A stretch of DNA of 64,000 bases from Ursus arctos (lineage: Eukaryota; Chordata; Mammalia; Carnivora; Ursidae): positions 22,235,449 through 22,299,448 of the forward strand of contig NW_026622930.1 of the NCBI RefSeq assembly GCF_023065955.2, in the 5' to 3' direction. Position numbers and translations under genes: made by a program. Shown piece after piece: positions 46,331-58,220 of this stretch; position 1 is the stretch's first letter; each line of letters begins with the position of its first letter. The notes beneath the pieces are model-generated. The model searched no databases, was not told the origin of the DNA, and saw only the letters and a list, made by a program, of their open reading frames with translations.

Positions 46331-47404
46331 GCTTTTATTTTATTTTTTATCATTCATCTTTACTGCCTCCATCATTACTGCTTTGCCAACCATTAAGAAC
46401 AAGAGGGCATAAGAAGCATAGTTATTTAAAAAAAGGAGGAAATAGAGTAAATAACATGCAATAATAATAACTATTAATACCTAATATTGAGAATTCATTA
46501 TGTGTTTGACACTGTAAGAAGAAAGACACAAACAAAAGTAAAGGAAATGTGAAGCATAAGAGACAGAAAATCAAATAATCAAACGTGGGAGGACAAAAAA
46601 AAAATTAAAACTCCTCTTTTGTGCTTGGATTGAGGAATTTCCCTATAAATTTGCTCTAGACCTCCTGAGAGGAAACAATAGATTGTGGGCAGAAATGACG
46701 AAATTCCAGGGAGAGTCATTATCAGCATGGAGACAGCTGCGATATAGCATCCCCGATCGTCTACATTCAAGGCTCAAACTCAGGGGGAAAATAGAGGTCC
46801 CTCTGTTAAAATAAAGCAATCATTTCTACCTTCATTAAAGAAAATATCACGGCATTATTAATCTACAGCAAAAGTCCCATATGCTGTAGCAATACTGGTG
46901 AATCTTGCTTTGGGGAGCTATCATCAATAGCAAATACTTATAAATAAAGCATAAATAATGCTTTAATCATATATGGCTTAACCATATTCACTACATATGT
47001 TTGCTTTGCTACAGAAAAACCTTGCATTAACTCATCACAATTGCTAAGAACCCTCAATAATAATTCTTTCCTAAACTGCAACTTTAGGACAAAAAAGTGA
47101 ATAACACAAAAACACACAGATACAGACATTTATTTAGAAATCTTCTAAATGTCCTCCAGGCCTAGTATTTAAAATAGAAAAAACCCCACAAAAATAGCTG
47201 AGTGTTATGATCTTGAGTATAACACTGACATAAGCTACAGGAACGGAGGGCTCAATAATCTCATAAACCCAGAAAATGGCAGGTAGGGCTCCTCTGGCAA
47301 CTATAGTTACAGGGAAACACAGATGGGCCAAAATGAAGAAACGTAATTTTCACAACACCCTGAACTTTCTTTGGTATATTTAACATATTTATTAAAGTAA
47401 TTAT
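46331..47404. other. Non-coding span, no gene seen
   Basis: Unique AT-rich sequence. Frames up to 65 codons, not coding-like. Confidence 0.6.
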
Positions 47405-47532
47405 GTGGGTACTGTTTGCCTTCTCCTGATGGGCAAGGCCTGCAATGGTCACGTTCATGGGTGTACTCCCAGCATTTACCAAAATTCAGTAGTCATTCAA
47501 TAAATACTTGTTGAATGCTGATTGAATAAATG
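47405..47532 (+). repeat. L2 LINE 3' end
   Basis: 'gatgggcaaggcctgcaatg', 'gtgtactcccagcatttacc' and 'attcaataaatacttgttga' match the sense L2 terminus. Confidence 0.6.
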
Positions 47533-47799
47533 ATAACCACTATAAAACAATGGCTTTCCTGTTCTCGCTGAGCTCCAGATTGAGAACTGAGGTTCTAGAC
47601 AAGAATCTGAGAGATGAGGAGCATTTAAAAAGAATCACAAAAAGGCAAAGATTTCCACATGACATAAGACTTCTGGGGAGGACTTTGAGGCATTGCAAAC
47701 AAATGCTTAGGGACAGAATGATAAGGAAGACCTGGATAAGAAGGTTGAGACTATGGTACACAAGGGAGCTATTCTTCCCTCCAGGATCTAAAGAGCCTC

Positions 47800-47802
<3 letters not shown>

Positions 47803-47835
<33 letters not shown>
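47803..47835 (+). repeat. A33 tract
   Basis: 33 uninterrupted A. The 270 bases before it match no SINE, LINE or gene that I know (see findings). Confidence 0.97.
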
Positions 47836-47837
<2 letters not shown>

Positions 47838-49689
47838 ATTTGCTCATCAAACAAAACACATCTATGTGTTAAACGTGGCCAACGAGCCCCTGTTTGTAGC
47901 TTCTTGGAATCCCATGCTTGGTGCTCTTTAGATCTGAGCAACAGCCCACTTATTCTTGCTTGCTTTTCCTTAACTGTTGTCCTCAATTCCTATGTAGATC
48001 CCCTTAGAACACCAGGGACAATGTTCTGAGTCTCACTTATTGAACAGCCATATATGCACCCTAGAGGAGGAAGCTCCCATGTCTCTGGGGCCTCTTCTGC
48101 ATCATATTTTACACAAAGATACATCGAAATCGTGCTGAACTTGTGTTTTTGGATTTTCCTTGACTGTTTGTAAATGGCGCAGTGCATTAATAGCCACTTG
48201 ACTGTTGAATAATGACTTTGAGTCTTGGCCTTACTCCTCTACACTGGTACATATGTCACTTACCAAAGTGGAACCTCCCTAGATTTCCTTCTCTCTACAA
48301 GAAACAGAGACATTTGCCCAACTGGACATACCTTGTGTACATATGGAAGACGGTCTTATTTTGTTTCAATCAGGAGTTTACAATATGAAATGTCTTCAGG
48401 AAGTTAATTTAATGTCTCTTAAGTTACTGTGATTAATTCTGTAATAGATATGAAGATGTTTTTGAAGTTGTTTGGGGTCAGGAACCCCAAGATCTTTTTT
48501 CTCAACAATGAACCTCATTGACAATCCTCCCTTTCTCTTTCTCCTCATGAGTTCTAAAGAAACCGAGTCTGGTATCCTCTCCTGGCCTTCAGGCCTGAAA
48601 GTGATGAGTTATTTACATATAGAGGAATGTAAGCATCTTCTGGAATTCTCTCGTGGGGTCAAAGACTGGTCTCTAAAGAAATTTCATGTCACCACGAATG
48701 AAGGTAAAGGAATTCAACTGACCAGAGTTCTTGCTTCGATCCCTCCTCTATCTCACTCTCACCCTCCCTCTCACTCTCCAAATACATACACAGTTAGACT
48801 TAAAGGACAATAAACTTTATAACGAAGCACTGATAGCACATCCCCATTTAAGCTAACAGTCTTACTATGCGCTCTACCCCTGAGCATTCGGTTTTAATTA
48901 GGAAGATGGATTTGGGAGTTTATATGTTCTGTTGTGCTATAATTCCTGCCTTTACAGTAATTTTCTCCTGCTTTTCACACTATAATGTGCCATAAATCCT
49001 AGTTAGGCTGTTTCACTGGCCTGTTGCTAGTCAGAGTCAATATTTCAGGCCTTTTGTTGCCATGGCAACCTTCCGCCGTACTCCGTTCACTGGAATATGA
49101 TACAGTCTCCTGGGGAAATTGCTATGAACTTGATCATCACGTGGATTCAGGCCCCCTGATGCACCGATTCTGCCCCATCTCTCTCCACCGCCCACCAACT
49201 TTCCTCGGCTTCCACGCTGTGTGTGTATGTGTGTGTGTTTGTGTGTATGTGCGTGTATGCACTCATGCACGTACATTTGGCAGGAAAGATACAAGAGAGA
49301 AGAAAGCAAACGGACTTCACGGAAGCAGCATCCCTTCTTTCATCCCGCTTGAAAGGGTGAGCTTTAAAAAGTCGGTAAACTTGGACAGTTTTAAAGCCTA
49401 AACAAACCGGGCGCACATCTCACAGCTTTGTTCTATCCCCACCCTTTGTTCTTGCCTCCTATTTTTTTTCTGGTCCTTCGCTCCCATAAGCCCTTCACAC
49501 ATTTTAAAATCTCAGTGTGTTTCTTTCAAAATTTAATCATAGTGTGTGCTCCCAGTTTAAATCCATTGCCCCCTACCTTTCATTAGACAAACTCAAAGAC
49601 CTAGCTGTCTTTCATTTCCAGGACTCTTCCAGAGTCTCTTTCTACCTTTAACCACCTCCTATTCATACAGCTGTCCCTTAGTGTGAGGT
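47836..49689. other. Non-coding span; TG repeat at 49218-49258
   Basis: 49218-49258 is an interrupted TG repeat. The 113-codon frame at 48472-48813 and overlapping frames at 49024-49416 are not coding-like. Confidence 0.6.
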
Positions 49690-49800
49690 CCTGGGGAAAA
49701 ACATACAACTAGTAACAGTAGCTCTGGGCAAGCCATGTAGCCTTTCTGTGACTTGTTTTCCTAGTTATAGATGCAATATCTATTCTAAAGGGTATTTGTA
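49690..49800 (+). repeat. MIR SINE fragment
   Basis: 'gtagctctgggcaagccatg', 'gcctttctgtgacttgtttt' and 'ctaaagggtatttgtatagc' are the sense MIR core. Confidence 0.65.
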
Positions 49801-50683
49801 TAGCTGAAATCAATTTAAAAAACAATAGTTAAGAAAAAATATTGACAAGCAGATCCTCTGAAACATTTAAATTATTACGTTGAATAAACCTCTGAAGGCT
49901 ATTCTTCAGTTGCCATCTTTTCAACAAAAAAATTAAGAACCCAGTAATGCAGTCTAGTTCTCTGAGTTCAGATTTGAATAAAATTGAGGATGTAACAGCA
50001 AAGGAAGATCTTTCATTCCATTTTCTACCCATCCACCCTTTCCTCCAGCCACACCATGTCAGGTCTGTATCTGGTCTCACCTTTGGGGCACAGCAAGGTC
50101 TCTCCAGCATGTGGTACCCACATGGAATTTCACAGATGTTGGACCTGGATGGTTCCCAGAGCTGTTGCTCACCATCCCCTACATTCAGGGTCAGAGTTAT
50201 GCCAGAACAGAGATGGCTTACAAAGCAGCAAGTTCTGTCTCATGGCCTTAGACTGTCATGTACGGACAGCAAGACGACTGCCTGAGGAGGAGGCCCTTAG
50301 TCATTCTTTCCATGCAAAAATGAAAATGTGAATCAGGACGTGCTTTTCCTGCATGGCAACCCAGGTATAGCAGCTGCTTTTGGAATAGAGGCAGAAAGAG
50401 CAAAACACTGGAGTGACTAAGAGGGAGTGACATGGTTCACAGACTCTTTTCCATGGAGTCTCCTGCTCTCTTGCACTCCTTTTTTCTCCTTCCACCCACT
50501 GAACTGACTCATCCTACTGTTCCTAAGCCTGACACCCCACCCTACCCCACCCTTAACCTTGGGAGATGTCCTTTATCAAATGGCCATTTCATTTGTCTTT
50601 GGGAGAGGCATGTCCTCATCCCTGGCCTAGAAGTAAGGAGGCCTGAGCTTGTGTCCGCTCACACATCTTCCAATCACTGCCTC
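49801..50683. other. Non-coding span, no gene seen
   Basis: Unique. Overlapping frames of 90-112 codons on both strands (49829-50331) are mutual shadows with no coding-like codon use. Confidence 0.55.
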
Positions 50684-50697
50684 CTTCCACCTTTTCT

Positions 50698-50821
50698 TTT
50701 TCCTTCCTTCCTTCCTTCCTTCCTTCCTTCCTTCCTTCCTTCCTTCCTTCCTTCCTCCTTCCTTCCTCCCTCCCTCCTTCCCTCCCTCCCTCTTTCCTTC
50801 CCTCCCTCCCTCCTCTTCTTT
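50698..50821. repeat. (TTCC)n / (CCCT)n pyrimidine microsatellite grown from a SINE tail
   Basis: About 124 bases of pure pyrimidine: TTCC units first, then TCCC/TTCC mixtures. It lies inside the target duplication of the adjoining SINE, directly at its tail. Confidence 0.95.
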
Positions 50822-50827
50822 AAGATT

Positions 50828-50874
<47 letters not shown>

Positions 50875-51036
50875 TCAGAGAGAGAGGGAGCACAAGCAGA
50901 GGCAGCAGCAGGCAGAGGGAGAAGCAGGCTCCCCACTGAGCAAGGAGCCTGATGCAGGACTCGATCCCAGAACCCTGGGATCATGACCCAAGCCGAAGGT
51001 AGACACTTAACCAACTGAGCGCTCCAGTATCCCATT
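50822..51036 (-). mobile_element. CAN-SINE with expanded tail
   Basis: Tail 'agattttatttatttattta' (TTTA units to about 50874), then 'gggagcacaagcagaggcag', 'actcgatcccagaaccctgg', 'gacccaagccgaaggtagac' and the antisense head 'ccaactgagcgctccagtat'. The 14-bp duplication cttccaccttttct lies at 50684-50697 and 51037-51050, so the insertion includes the pyrimidine tract. Confidence 0.95.
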
Positions 51037-51050
51037 CTTCCACCTTTTCT

Positions 51051-51411
51051 GAGCCCTAGGATGCTCATTTCTAAACTGGTGGAAAGTGGGACAGATAATA
51101 TAGCCTCTTATGTTTCTTCTGACTCCCACTGTTTATGGGTTCTCCAACTAATACACATACCACGGAACAGGGCCTTGATTCCCCGAACAAATCAAAGCAT
51201 CAAACACATGCTTTGTCTTTTTTTTGATATTACAGTCCTCCCACAATCCCCAAAGTAGCTGAGGTACCCAAATGAGTAGCTCCCAATATACATGATATTT
51301 TTCTTTCACAGTACAGTTAAATATTTATGTAATATTTATATTATTAACTATCAATTATTAAATTTAATTTATTAAATTAATTAGCTGGTTGTTTGTTTGT
51401 TTGCTTTTTTC
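51051..51411. other. Non-coding span; AT-rich with inverted repeats
   Basis: 51310-51385 is nearly pure A/T with short self-complementary ATTAA/TTAAT words. No gene seen. Confidence 0.6.
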
Positions 51412-51545
51412 TGAACAGAAAGTTTTATGAGGTTCTGAATCTGTCCTGTTCATCAGTGCCCAGCACAGTGCATGATACTTAGTGGCATTTGATAGATGAC
51501 CGTCCTGTGCATGAGTGAATGATTGGGTGGACGGATGGATGAAAA
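51412..51545 (+). repeat. L2 LINE 3' end
   Basis: 'gtcctgttcatcagtgccca', 'gcacagtgcatgatacttag' and 'gcatgagtgaatgattgg' match the sense terminus. Confidence 0.7.
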
Positions 51546-51944
51546 GGCTATTTAAGCCCATCCTGACAATCCCTTTAATTTGACTTCCGAGTTTTAAACA
51601 GTGGCAAAGGGCCAATAAATACATCTTTGAAAAACTCACTGAGGTCTCTCTGCCAAATGTTTTCACCTGACCAGTTAAGGAAGGTGGAAGGAATTCCTTT
51701 CTGGACCTGGTATACGATCACATTTACATTTAAGACCTAAAATATGACTAACTTTATTTATGCTAAAATTCATACCATTAAATATAACCCCTTTCGAAGT
51801 CAGTACAGGCTAGTAGACAATATGTAATTTTTGGCCCAAATTATGTGATTTTTACAGCTGTAAAATAAGTCATTTCTTATCTCTTAGGAGTTGAAAAGAT
51901 GGATTTTTCTCATGAATATGCATGTGCTTGGCACATTTTTAAGT

Positions 51945-52020
51945 TTAAAAATCACCTAGCATAGTGCTTGCTGTACAGTTGGTATTTTTAACTATTAAAT
52001 GGGTGAGAAAATTAATGAAT
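51945..52020 (+). repeat. L2/MIR terminal fragment (weak)
   Basis: 'atcacctagcatagtgcttg' followed by 'ttaactattaaatgggtgag' resembles an L2/MIR sense end. Confidence 0.45.
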
Positions 52021-52902
52021 GGAAAACAACCAAAAAATGGTGAATTATTACAAGAGTAACAATTTTTATAATTTTTCCTCAACCCCACCAGAAAAATTAA
52101 AATCATTTATTTGAGCTTATTCATTAATATACAAAACAATCCATTATTTAGCAGGGGCATGTGAAGGAAAAAGGGGCTGGGTTTGAGCTGGCTTTGGGAG
52201 CTGTGTAGGGGACCGGGGAAATCAGAATTCTGTGAGAATGAATAATATGACGGTGACATCTTGGCATCTAAATGAAGAGTCAAGGGGTTTGCTTGGGCTT
52301 AAGGGAGACCAGTTAATGAGACAGACTCTGGGAGCTACAAAGACCCTGCATGTTGTCGGCACACTTGAATGTGGAGAAAATACCAGAGTATGAGACAGGT
52401 GGAGGCATAACTACCTCTATCAAATTGGAAGAGCCATATGCATTCTGGAATTCTGAGAATTATGCGCCCTTTACGGGTATGGCCTATGGAACACCACCAG
52501 GGCTGCCTTCTGGAATACTGCTGAAACCCTAGCTTTGACATCTAAAGACTGGACCAGCTTTAAGTCTTCCAACACATGCTTCTCCTCTACGTTAACGGCA
52601 TAATTTCATTATTCAAATTGACAGAGATTGAGAATAAGCAGAAAGCCAAGAATATTGCTGGAAACATTACTGCCAAGCCTCTACAGATCTTGAAGAATTT
52701 TTACACATTCTCTCTGTTTCTGCTTTTCTATTGGTAGAAGCGAGGGGATATCTTCCATCTGCTTACTTCACTGAAATGTGTAGAGAACAGAAGAGTTAGT
52801 TTGTGTGGGGCTCGGCGACTGTTAGATAAAAAGCATGATTCGAGTTCAATTTTGGTTCATTTTTGAAACCATTCATTCAGATCCTTCTCTATAGATTCAT
52901 TG
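52021..52902. other. Non-coding span, no gene seen
   Basis: Unique. Frames at 52335-52541 on both strands are shadows of each other. Confidence 0.6.
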
Positions 52903-52919
52903 CTCAGTTTAAACATCTT

Positions 52920-53122
52920 TCTTTTTCCTTTTTTTTTTTTTTTTAAGATTTCACTTATTTCTTTGACAAGAGAGAGAGAGAACACAAGCAGGGGGAGCAG
53001 CAGAGGGAGAAGCAGGCTCCCCACTGAGCAGGGAGCCCTAGGTGGGGCTCGATCCAAGGACCCTGGGATCATGACTGGAGCCAAAGGCAGTCGCTTAACC
53101 AACTGAGCCACCCAGGCCACCC
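52920..53122 (-). mobile_element. CAN-SINE, general caniform type
   Basis: T18 tail, 'agatttcacttatttctttg', 'gggagcagcagagggagaag', 'actgagcagggagccctagg', 'gatcatgactggagccaaag', 'caactgagccacccaggcca'. 17-bp duplication ctcagtttaaacatctt at 52903-52919 and 53123-53139 is perfect. Confidence 0.97.
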
Positions 53123-53139
53123 CTCAGTTTAAACATCTT

Positions 53140-53769
53140 AAAACAGCTTCCTGACAGGGTATTCTAAGAGGATCCTAGGTCTCCATAGGTGATTTTTTAA
53201 AAAGAAGAGGGAGCTGGCTAGTTTGTACTTCGCCTCGGAAATTTCACAAGACACTAACACAGCTGAAGACACACATACCTGTTTGAGGCACGGTTTCCTC
53301 TTGAGAAACTACACTTGTATCCATTCATGTAAAACTGGGAGGGGGGAGGTGATGGCATGAGTGCTCTGAAGAGGATGCTTCTTGTCAATTTACCTTCCCT
53401 GCTTAGATCCATGGAAGCTGATGGATGCAGTCAGAGCAAAGGAAGAGAGGGAAGTGTCCTATACGGGCTTGGGGTCTTTATTCAAGACTGCATTTGTAAG
53501 CTGAAATCTGACCGGTAAATCAGACTGCTGACCTGCTAGCCAGATACAGAATCTCATTAGGCAAGAAATGCTTGAGGTGGTGTCTTAATATTTCATTTAG
53601 ATTCAATGTAAATTTACAATTTCACTGGCCAAGCTGTCAGCTGATGAATTCTAGCTAAGGATGTTCTGCCTATTGTCTATAATGTAGATACTGAATCATA
53701 AAGCTCAGGAAAAAGAAGCAAAGCCCCAGTATCAAAGAAACATACAGGTCTCAAGAAGTGACTACTAAG
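53140..53769. other. Non-coding span, no gene seen
   Basis: Unique sequence without recognised repeats or coding-like frames. Confidence 0.6.
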
Positions 53770-54000
53770 CATTATAGTTCATTTGTTCATTTAAATGTCC
53801 ATTCATTCATTCACTCATTCAACAAACATTTCAACAAAAATGATTATGAAATAGGTCTTGTTACCAATGGTCTTACAACTGAAAGGCAGACATACTGGCA
53901 AGCGGTTATATGCAAGACAGGCTCGGACAGAAGTCAGCATAAGGATAAAAAGGAGGACATGATCCATGTAGGTGCTGGAATGAGTTTGGGGAGGAGCTTC
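53770..54000 (-). repeat. L2 LINE fragment
   Basis: 'cattcattcactcattcaac', 'aaacatttcaacaaaaatga' and 'ccatgtaggtgctggaatga' fit the antisense L2 terminus and interior. The 184-codon frame at 53758-54312, the longest here tied with one in a SINE, starts in this repeat. Confidence 0.6.
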
Positions 54001-54648
54001 ACAAGCTTCATATTTAATCACAAGATACTATTAGCGGAAGAACTATGTACATTTGAGAGAAGAAAAAATAAGAAGGAAGGAAAAACCCATCTCTTCAAAC
54101 TCACCTATTTTAAATTATGTTCTGTCCCTATGGCACCTGTCTTTTTTATTTCTAAGACAGCTGCCTCCGGCCTTCCTAACACATCCCTCCCCCAAGAGAT
54201 CAGCTGTCTTTTCCCTTTGCATTATACTAGGAGGTCAGAAAATGGATTTCTATTTCATTCCCTAAAGGTAAGATTTTCTTTCTTCACTGGGAAAATCAAG
54301 TTTAATAAATAGTGCATTGGCCAATGAACTGCAGTGTGAAAGTGGCTGCTTTTTTCACTAAGATTTCCTCTAGTAGGTCAGACGTGTAGTAGTTAGAAAA
54401 CAAACACAGAGTTAAGGGGAAAAAATAAATCCCTTCTTCTGACATTAATTATTACTATTGACATGTTGTTTGTGTAAAATCAAGTAAAAGGATAAACACA
54501 GTATATGGACTCAACAGATCGAACATAAATAAGCACATCAATTATCACTTCTAGGGACGAGCTCTCCTGGAGTCCTCTCCTTTACTTAGTCAAATATCTG
54601 CTGTCTGGCATCCTTCCTTCCCCATCTCCACCTGTGCCCGGGACACAG
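54001..54648. other. Non-coding span, no gene seen
   Basis: Unique sequence; the frame running in from 53758 ends here without coding-like codon use. Confidence 0.55.
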
Positions 54649-54801
54649 AAGTGGTTCTCAAGTGCAGCAGCTGATCATTCAAGGAGCTTTCTAAAAACAA
54701 CAGATGCCAGGGCCTCTGGGCTTACTGAATCAGAATCGGGGTGGCTGGGATTTTAACAAGCTCTATAAGTGATTCTGATAATCGACCAGAGACGAGAACA
54801 T
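54649..54801 (+). mobile_element. MER5A-type DNA transposon, near full length
   Basis: 'cagaagtggttctcaagtgc' terminus, 'ggcctctgggcttactgaat', 'cagaatcggggtggctggga', 'ttttaacaagctctataagt' and the far end 'gacgagaacatct'. Confidence 0.8.
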
Positions 54802-55914
54802 CTATCCTATCCCAAATTCAGAGTCCATAAGGCACATGTTTGTAAATATCAATATATCTCATATCGGTGAATATGTGTATTTACCTTGTAGGTGTGTTTG
54901 CAATTGCATAGGTAAAAATATCAGAAAATGCAACATATTTATAGATCTACATCATCTATATTATGTTGCATATATAAATCTTTTTCTCATTTAAGTTTAT
55001 ATCAATATAAAAATTATTAATAAACTTAAAAATAATGGATTATATAGCAGGAATTGCTATGGAATAATGAGATCAATTTTCTATAAAATATGCCAGTGTG
55101 TATATGTGCATATATGCACACATATGGTATACAGGCAGGTGTATGCATGCATGCACATGTGTGAACTTATCTTCAACTCATTCAGATGTGCAAATGAATA
55201 CAATTCTTCAAAACTGTGTTATCAGCCACTTTTCTTAATAATGTTTTATTGCTAGGAACAAGAAAATCCTTGTTCAGATCTAGTTTCTGAGACACTAATG
55301 AAATCTGCTTTGGTTTATATTCACATCCTGCATTTTATTAAATGTGCACACACATACACACACACAGGCCCCACATACAAATACAACGGCTTTCCCTAGA
55401 CTTAACTGTCAATGGTTTTTGACAGTTTACCAAACTCAAAACCGAAGGGTATTGTTTTGTCTTCGTGAAGATACGTCAAGAGAAAGCACCAGTACTTCTG
55501 GAGTCATACCCCTCATATACCCAAACTGGCCGTGGCTCTTAAGTATTTTTGCTCAAGGCCCTCTGTGATAGTCTGATGAAAATTATGCATACTTTGCAAA
55601 TGATTCATGGGACTTGATGGGCCACCCAGAAGTCAGGCCGTGAAGCTCAGGTTTTGAACCCTTTCAGAAAAGTAGAGATGTCTGAAGAGGGCACATTTAC
55701 CTATCTATTCCTGTGCTTTGCCCCAGCAATTAGTACAACGATCCACTCAGACCAGTTGCTCAAAAGCTGCTATTCACTGGCTCCCTTGGTGTGTACTCAG
55801 TAGTGGATATAATAAAATGAGACTGAGGCTAAAGCTAAATTCTAAAATAAACACTAAATAACAAAAGCAAGTAAATGTGTTGCCCCAGTTAAAATGGCTA
55901 GATACTGAGGCGTC
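54802..55914. other. Non-coding span with purine-pyrimidine alternation
   Basis: 54900-55050 is very AT-rich. 55095-55163 alternates purine and pyrimidine (TG/CA/TA words). 55347-55367 is a short CA repeat. Confidence 0.6.
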
Positions 55915-56095
55915 GGGAGGAAGGTGGGCTCCCGAGCCAGAGAGCCCTGTGTTTACAGTTCAGCGTTGCCATTTACCAGGTAAGTGACCTTGATGGACCA
56001 AGTCAGTTATCATCATTGATTCTCCGAGTCCTCCGAAATAAAATAGGAATGATACAAATGTATAGATTTGCATTGAATATTAAATGCACAGTGAT
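55915..56095 (+). repeat. MIR SINE
   Basis: 'ggctcccgagccagagagcc', 'gttcagcgttgccatttacc' and 'aggtaagtgaccttgatgga' are the sense MIR head and core. Confidence 0.8.
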
Positions 56096-56104
56096 TCAAA
56101 AGCC

Positions 56105-56323
56105 TGACTGCATGTTAAAATCTCCTGGGAAGCTTTTAAAAAATACTGATATTTACATTATATTTATATGCACTGACGTTTATATTTAAGAAACACTGAT
56201 GCCAAGTCCTGCCTCCTGTCCCCAGAGGTTCTGATTTAATTAGCCTGGTGTGGGTCCTGGGTATTAGGGTTTTAAAATGCTTCCCGGGTAAGTTTGATAT
56301 GCACCCCAGGTTAAGCACCACTG
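56105..56323 (+). mobile_element. MER5A-type DNA transposon with an AT insertion
   Basis: 'catgttaaaatctcctggga', 'ccagaggttctgatttaatt', 'gggttttaaaatgcttcccg' and 'accccaggttaagcaccact' match the family. An AT-rich piece (about 56148-56195) interrupts the usual spacing. Confidence 0.7.
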
Positions 56324-56424
56324 AGATAACTAATGCATGTAAATACCATCTGAATGCCTGGTTATTAATAGACCTTCAACAAATATTATCTTGAGACTGC
56401 CTGGGTAAAAAACCCTACTCTACT

Positions 56425-56590
56425 ATTTATTAGACTGTGATTGTGAGCAAGTTCTTTCAATTATCAGGACTTCTGTATTCACATCTGAAAAACCAAGGTA
56501 ATAAGTGTACCCACCTAATATGTTGTGAGCAATCAAAGATATTCCATGTAAATCCCTCACCACAGTGGCAAATGAAATACAAGAAACTGG
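56425..56590 (+). repeat. MIR SINE fragment
   Basis: 'gattgtgagcaagttctttc', 'aattatcaggacttctgtat', 'cacatctgaaaaaccaaggt' and 'gtacccacctaatatgttgt' fit the sense core. Confidence 0.7.
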
Positions 56591-57989
56591 ATTACCAACT
56601 AATTTGTTGTCATTACCATTATTATCCCCACTTCCGTCTGACCCCAGAACTAATCTCAGGGACGTGTGCTCTTTCTACACCTGAGCTGATAATGCACTAA
56701 CGTAAATGATGATGCCCTTTCAACACAATTTGAAAATGTATTACAATATCTTTTCTTTTTAGATTTTCCTATGTGCCTCAAAATACACATTTTGCCTAAC
56801 ATTGCTATTAGCCTTCACAAAATATGTGTATCCAAACTATATCATGATAATTCGAAGTAACTAATTCAATCAACTGATTTAAGTCAAAATTTCTGATTTC
56901 TATTCTAGTCATAATTATTATACAAAAATGGCAGAATTCATCAACGTACAGTCTAACAAATTCCAGTAATACCCTTGTATCTAGGTCAACTTTGTTGGCT
57001 GACTTGTATACAATAAATATTCCAAATTTTAACTTTTGCTTTAATCAATACGTGCTTTTTAATGTCCTTTTCTTCTTAATAGTCTATTAAATTTGTTCTT
57101 CTTGGTAACAGACTTTTTAAAAAGCAGTCAATCTCACTGAATCCATTATACACATAATAACCTTTATATAGAGGGGAGTACATTTCATCACTCCCATCTC
57201 TTTATCCTACACTTCTATGAAAGTCTTTCCATTTTCCTGCCCTTGTTTCTTCCCGTAAAAGGCAACTGGAATATTCTGCTTTGATTTCTTGCTCTCCTCT
57301 TCATTCTGGGCCGGAGCCTTCTTTATCTGTGTTCCTTCTCTGTGTGTTGTTCTGTGTCGGAGTATGGTAATTTGCTCTGCTGTAATTACATCTATCTGTA
57401 TACACCAGTACCATGTGAGCAAGCCTCTATTCTTACACTTCCTAGAATAACAATTATCAGTCAGGTTCCTTATTACCTAGACCAAAAAAAGATTACTTGC
57501 TGAGTATTAAAGAATTCCCCCTTCTTTGGAGGGAATATAGGACACAGGTTTTTAAACCCTCCCCACTGGAGGGGAGGGGAGAAGACTGCATCTACTTTTT
57601 CCTAAAAGTGGAATGCTGAGGTAGACAGATGTATTATGACACGTTCAGCTGAAAGGGGGAACTGGCATATGCGATCACTTTGTAGACACCAATGCAATTT
57701 CATGGCAAGTTATTAGACATGACTTATGGGCTAATGGAGAAGATTTGAATCTATGTAATTCTCATTAATTCTTTCTGGAACCAAGTCCTAATGTCCGCCT
57801 ATCAAAAAAAATAAAATAAAATAATAACATCAGAGACGACCCACATTTTGGTATTTGGCCATTCTATTACAGATAGCTTGATTTTCAACCTGATCTCTTC
57901 CAAGATGGGATATAGCATGCATTCTGGCTTTATGATATTTATGACATCCCTTAAGACACTAAGTATACACTTCTGTATTTTGTTAGATA
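56591..57989. other. Non-coding span, no gene seen
   Basis: AT-rich unique DNA. The minus frame at 57207-57422 is Lys/Gln/Glu-rich but lacks splice context. 57804-57828 is an A/T-rich simple patch. Confidence 0.6.
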
Positions 57990-58220
57990 ATGGTATTTGC
58001 AGAATGCTTTATGGTGTTCTGGGTGCTTTCAAATATATTATTTTATTTGAGCCTCACATCTATGCCAATTTGAAGCAGGATGAAAATCATTAACTTTATA
58101 TTAAAGATAAGGAAAAAGGAGGCCCAAGAGGTCTAAATGACTCGCCCAGAATCCCCCACTAGGAAATGGCAGAGCTGGGACTAGAACCCAATTAATGTGC
58201 CTCGAGTACAAAATTCTTTC
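57990..58220 (-). repeat. MIR SINE, near full length
   Basis: 'ggtgttctgggtgctttcaa', 'tattttatttgagcctcaca', 'aaggaggcccaagaggtcta', 'ggcagagctgggactagaac' in antisense order. Confidence 0.85.

Noticed and set aside
50432..50986. 184-codon plus-strand open frame
   Set aside because: Most of it translates the TTCC array and the SINE tail into Phe/Leu/Pro/Ser and Leu-Phe-Ile-Tyr periodicity; it is repeat, not protein.
53758..54312. 184-codon plus-strand open frame
   Set aside because: It starts inside an antisense L2 fragment, has no coding-like codon use or splice context, and the opposite strand is partly open as well.
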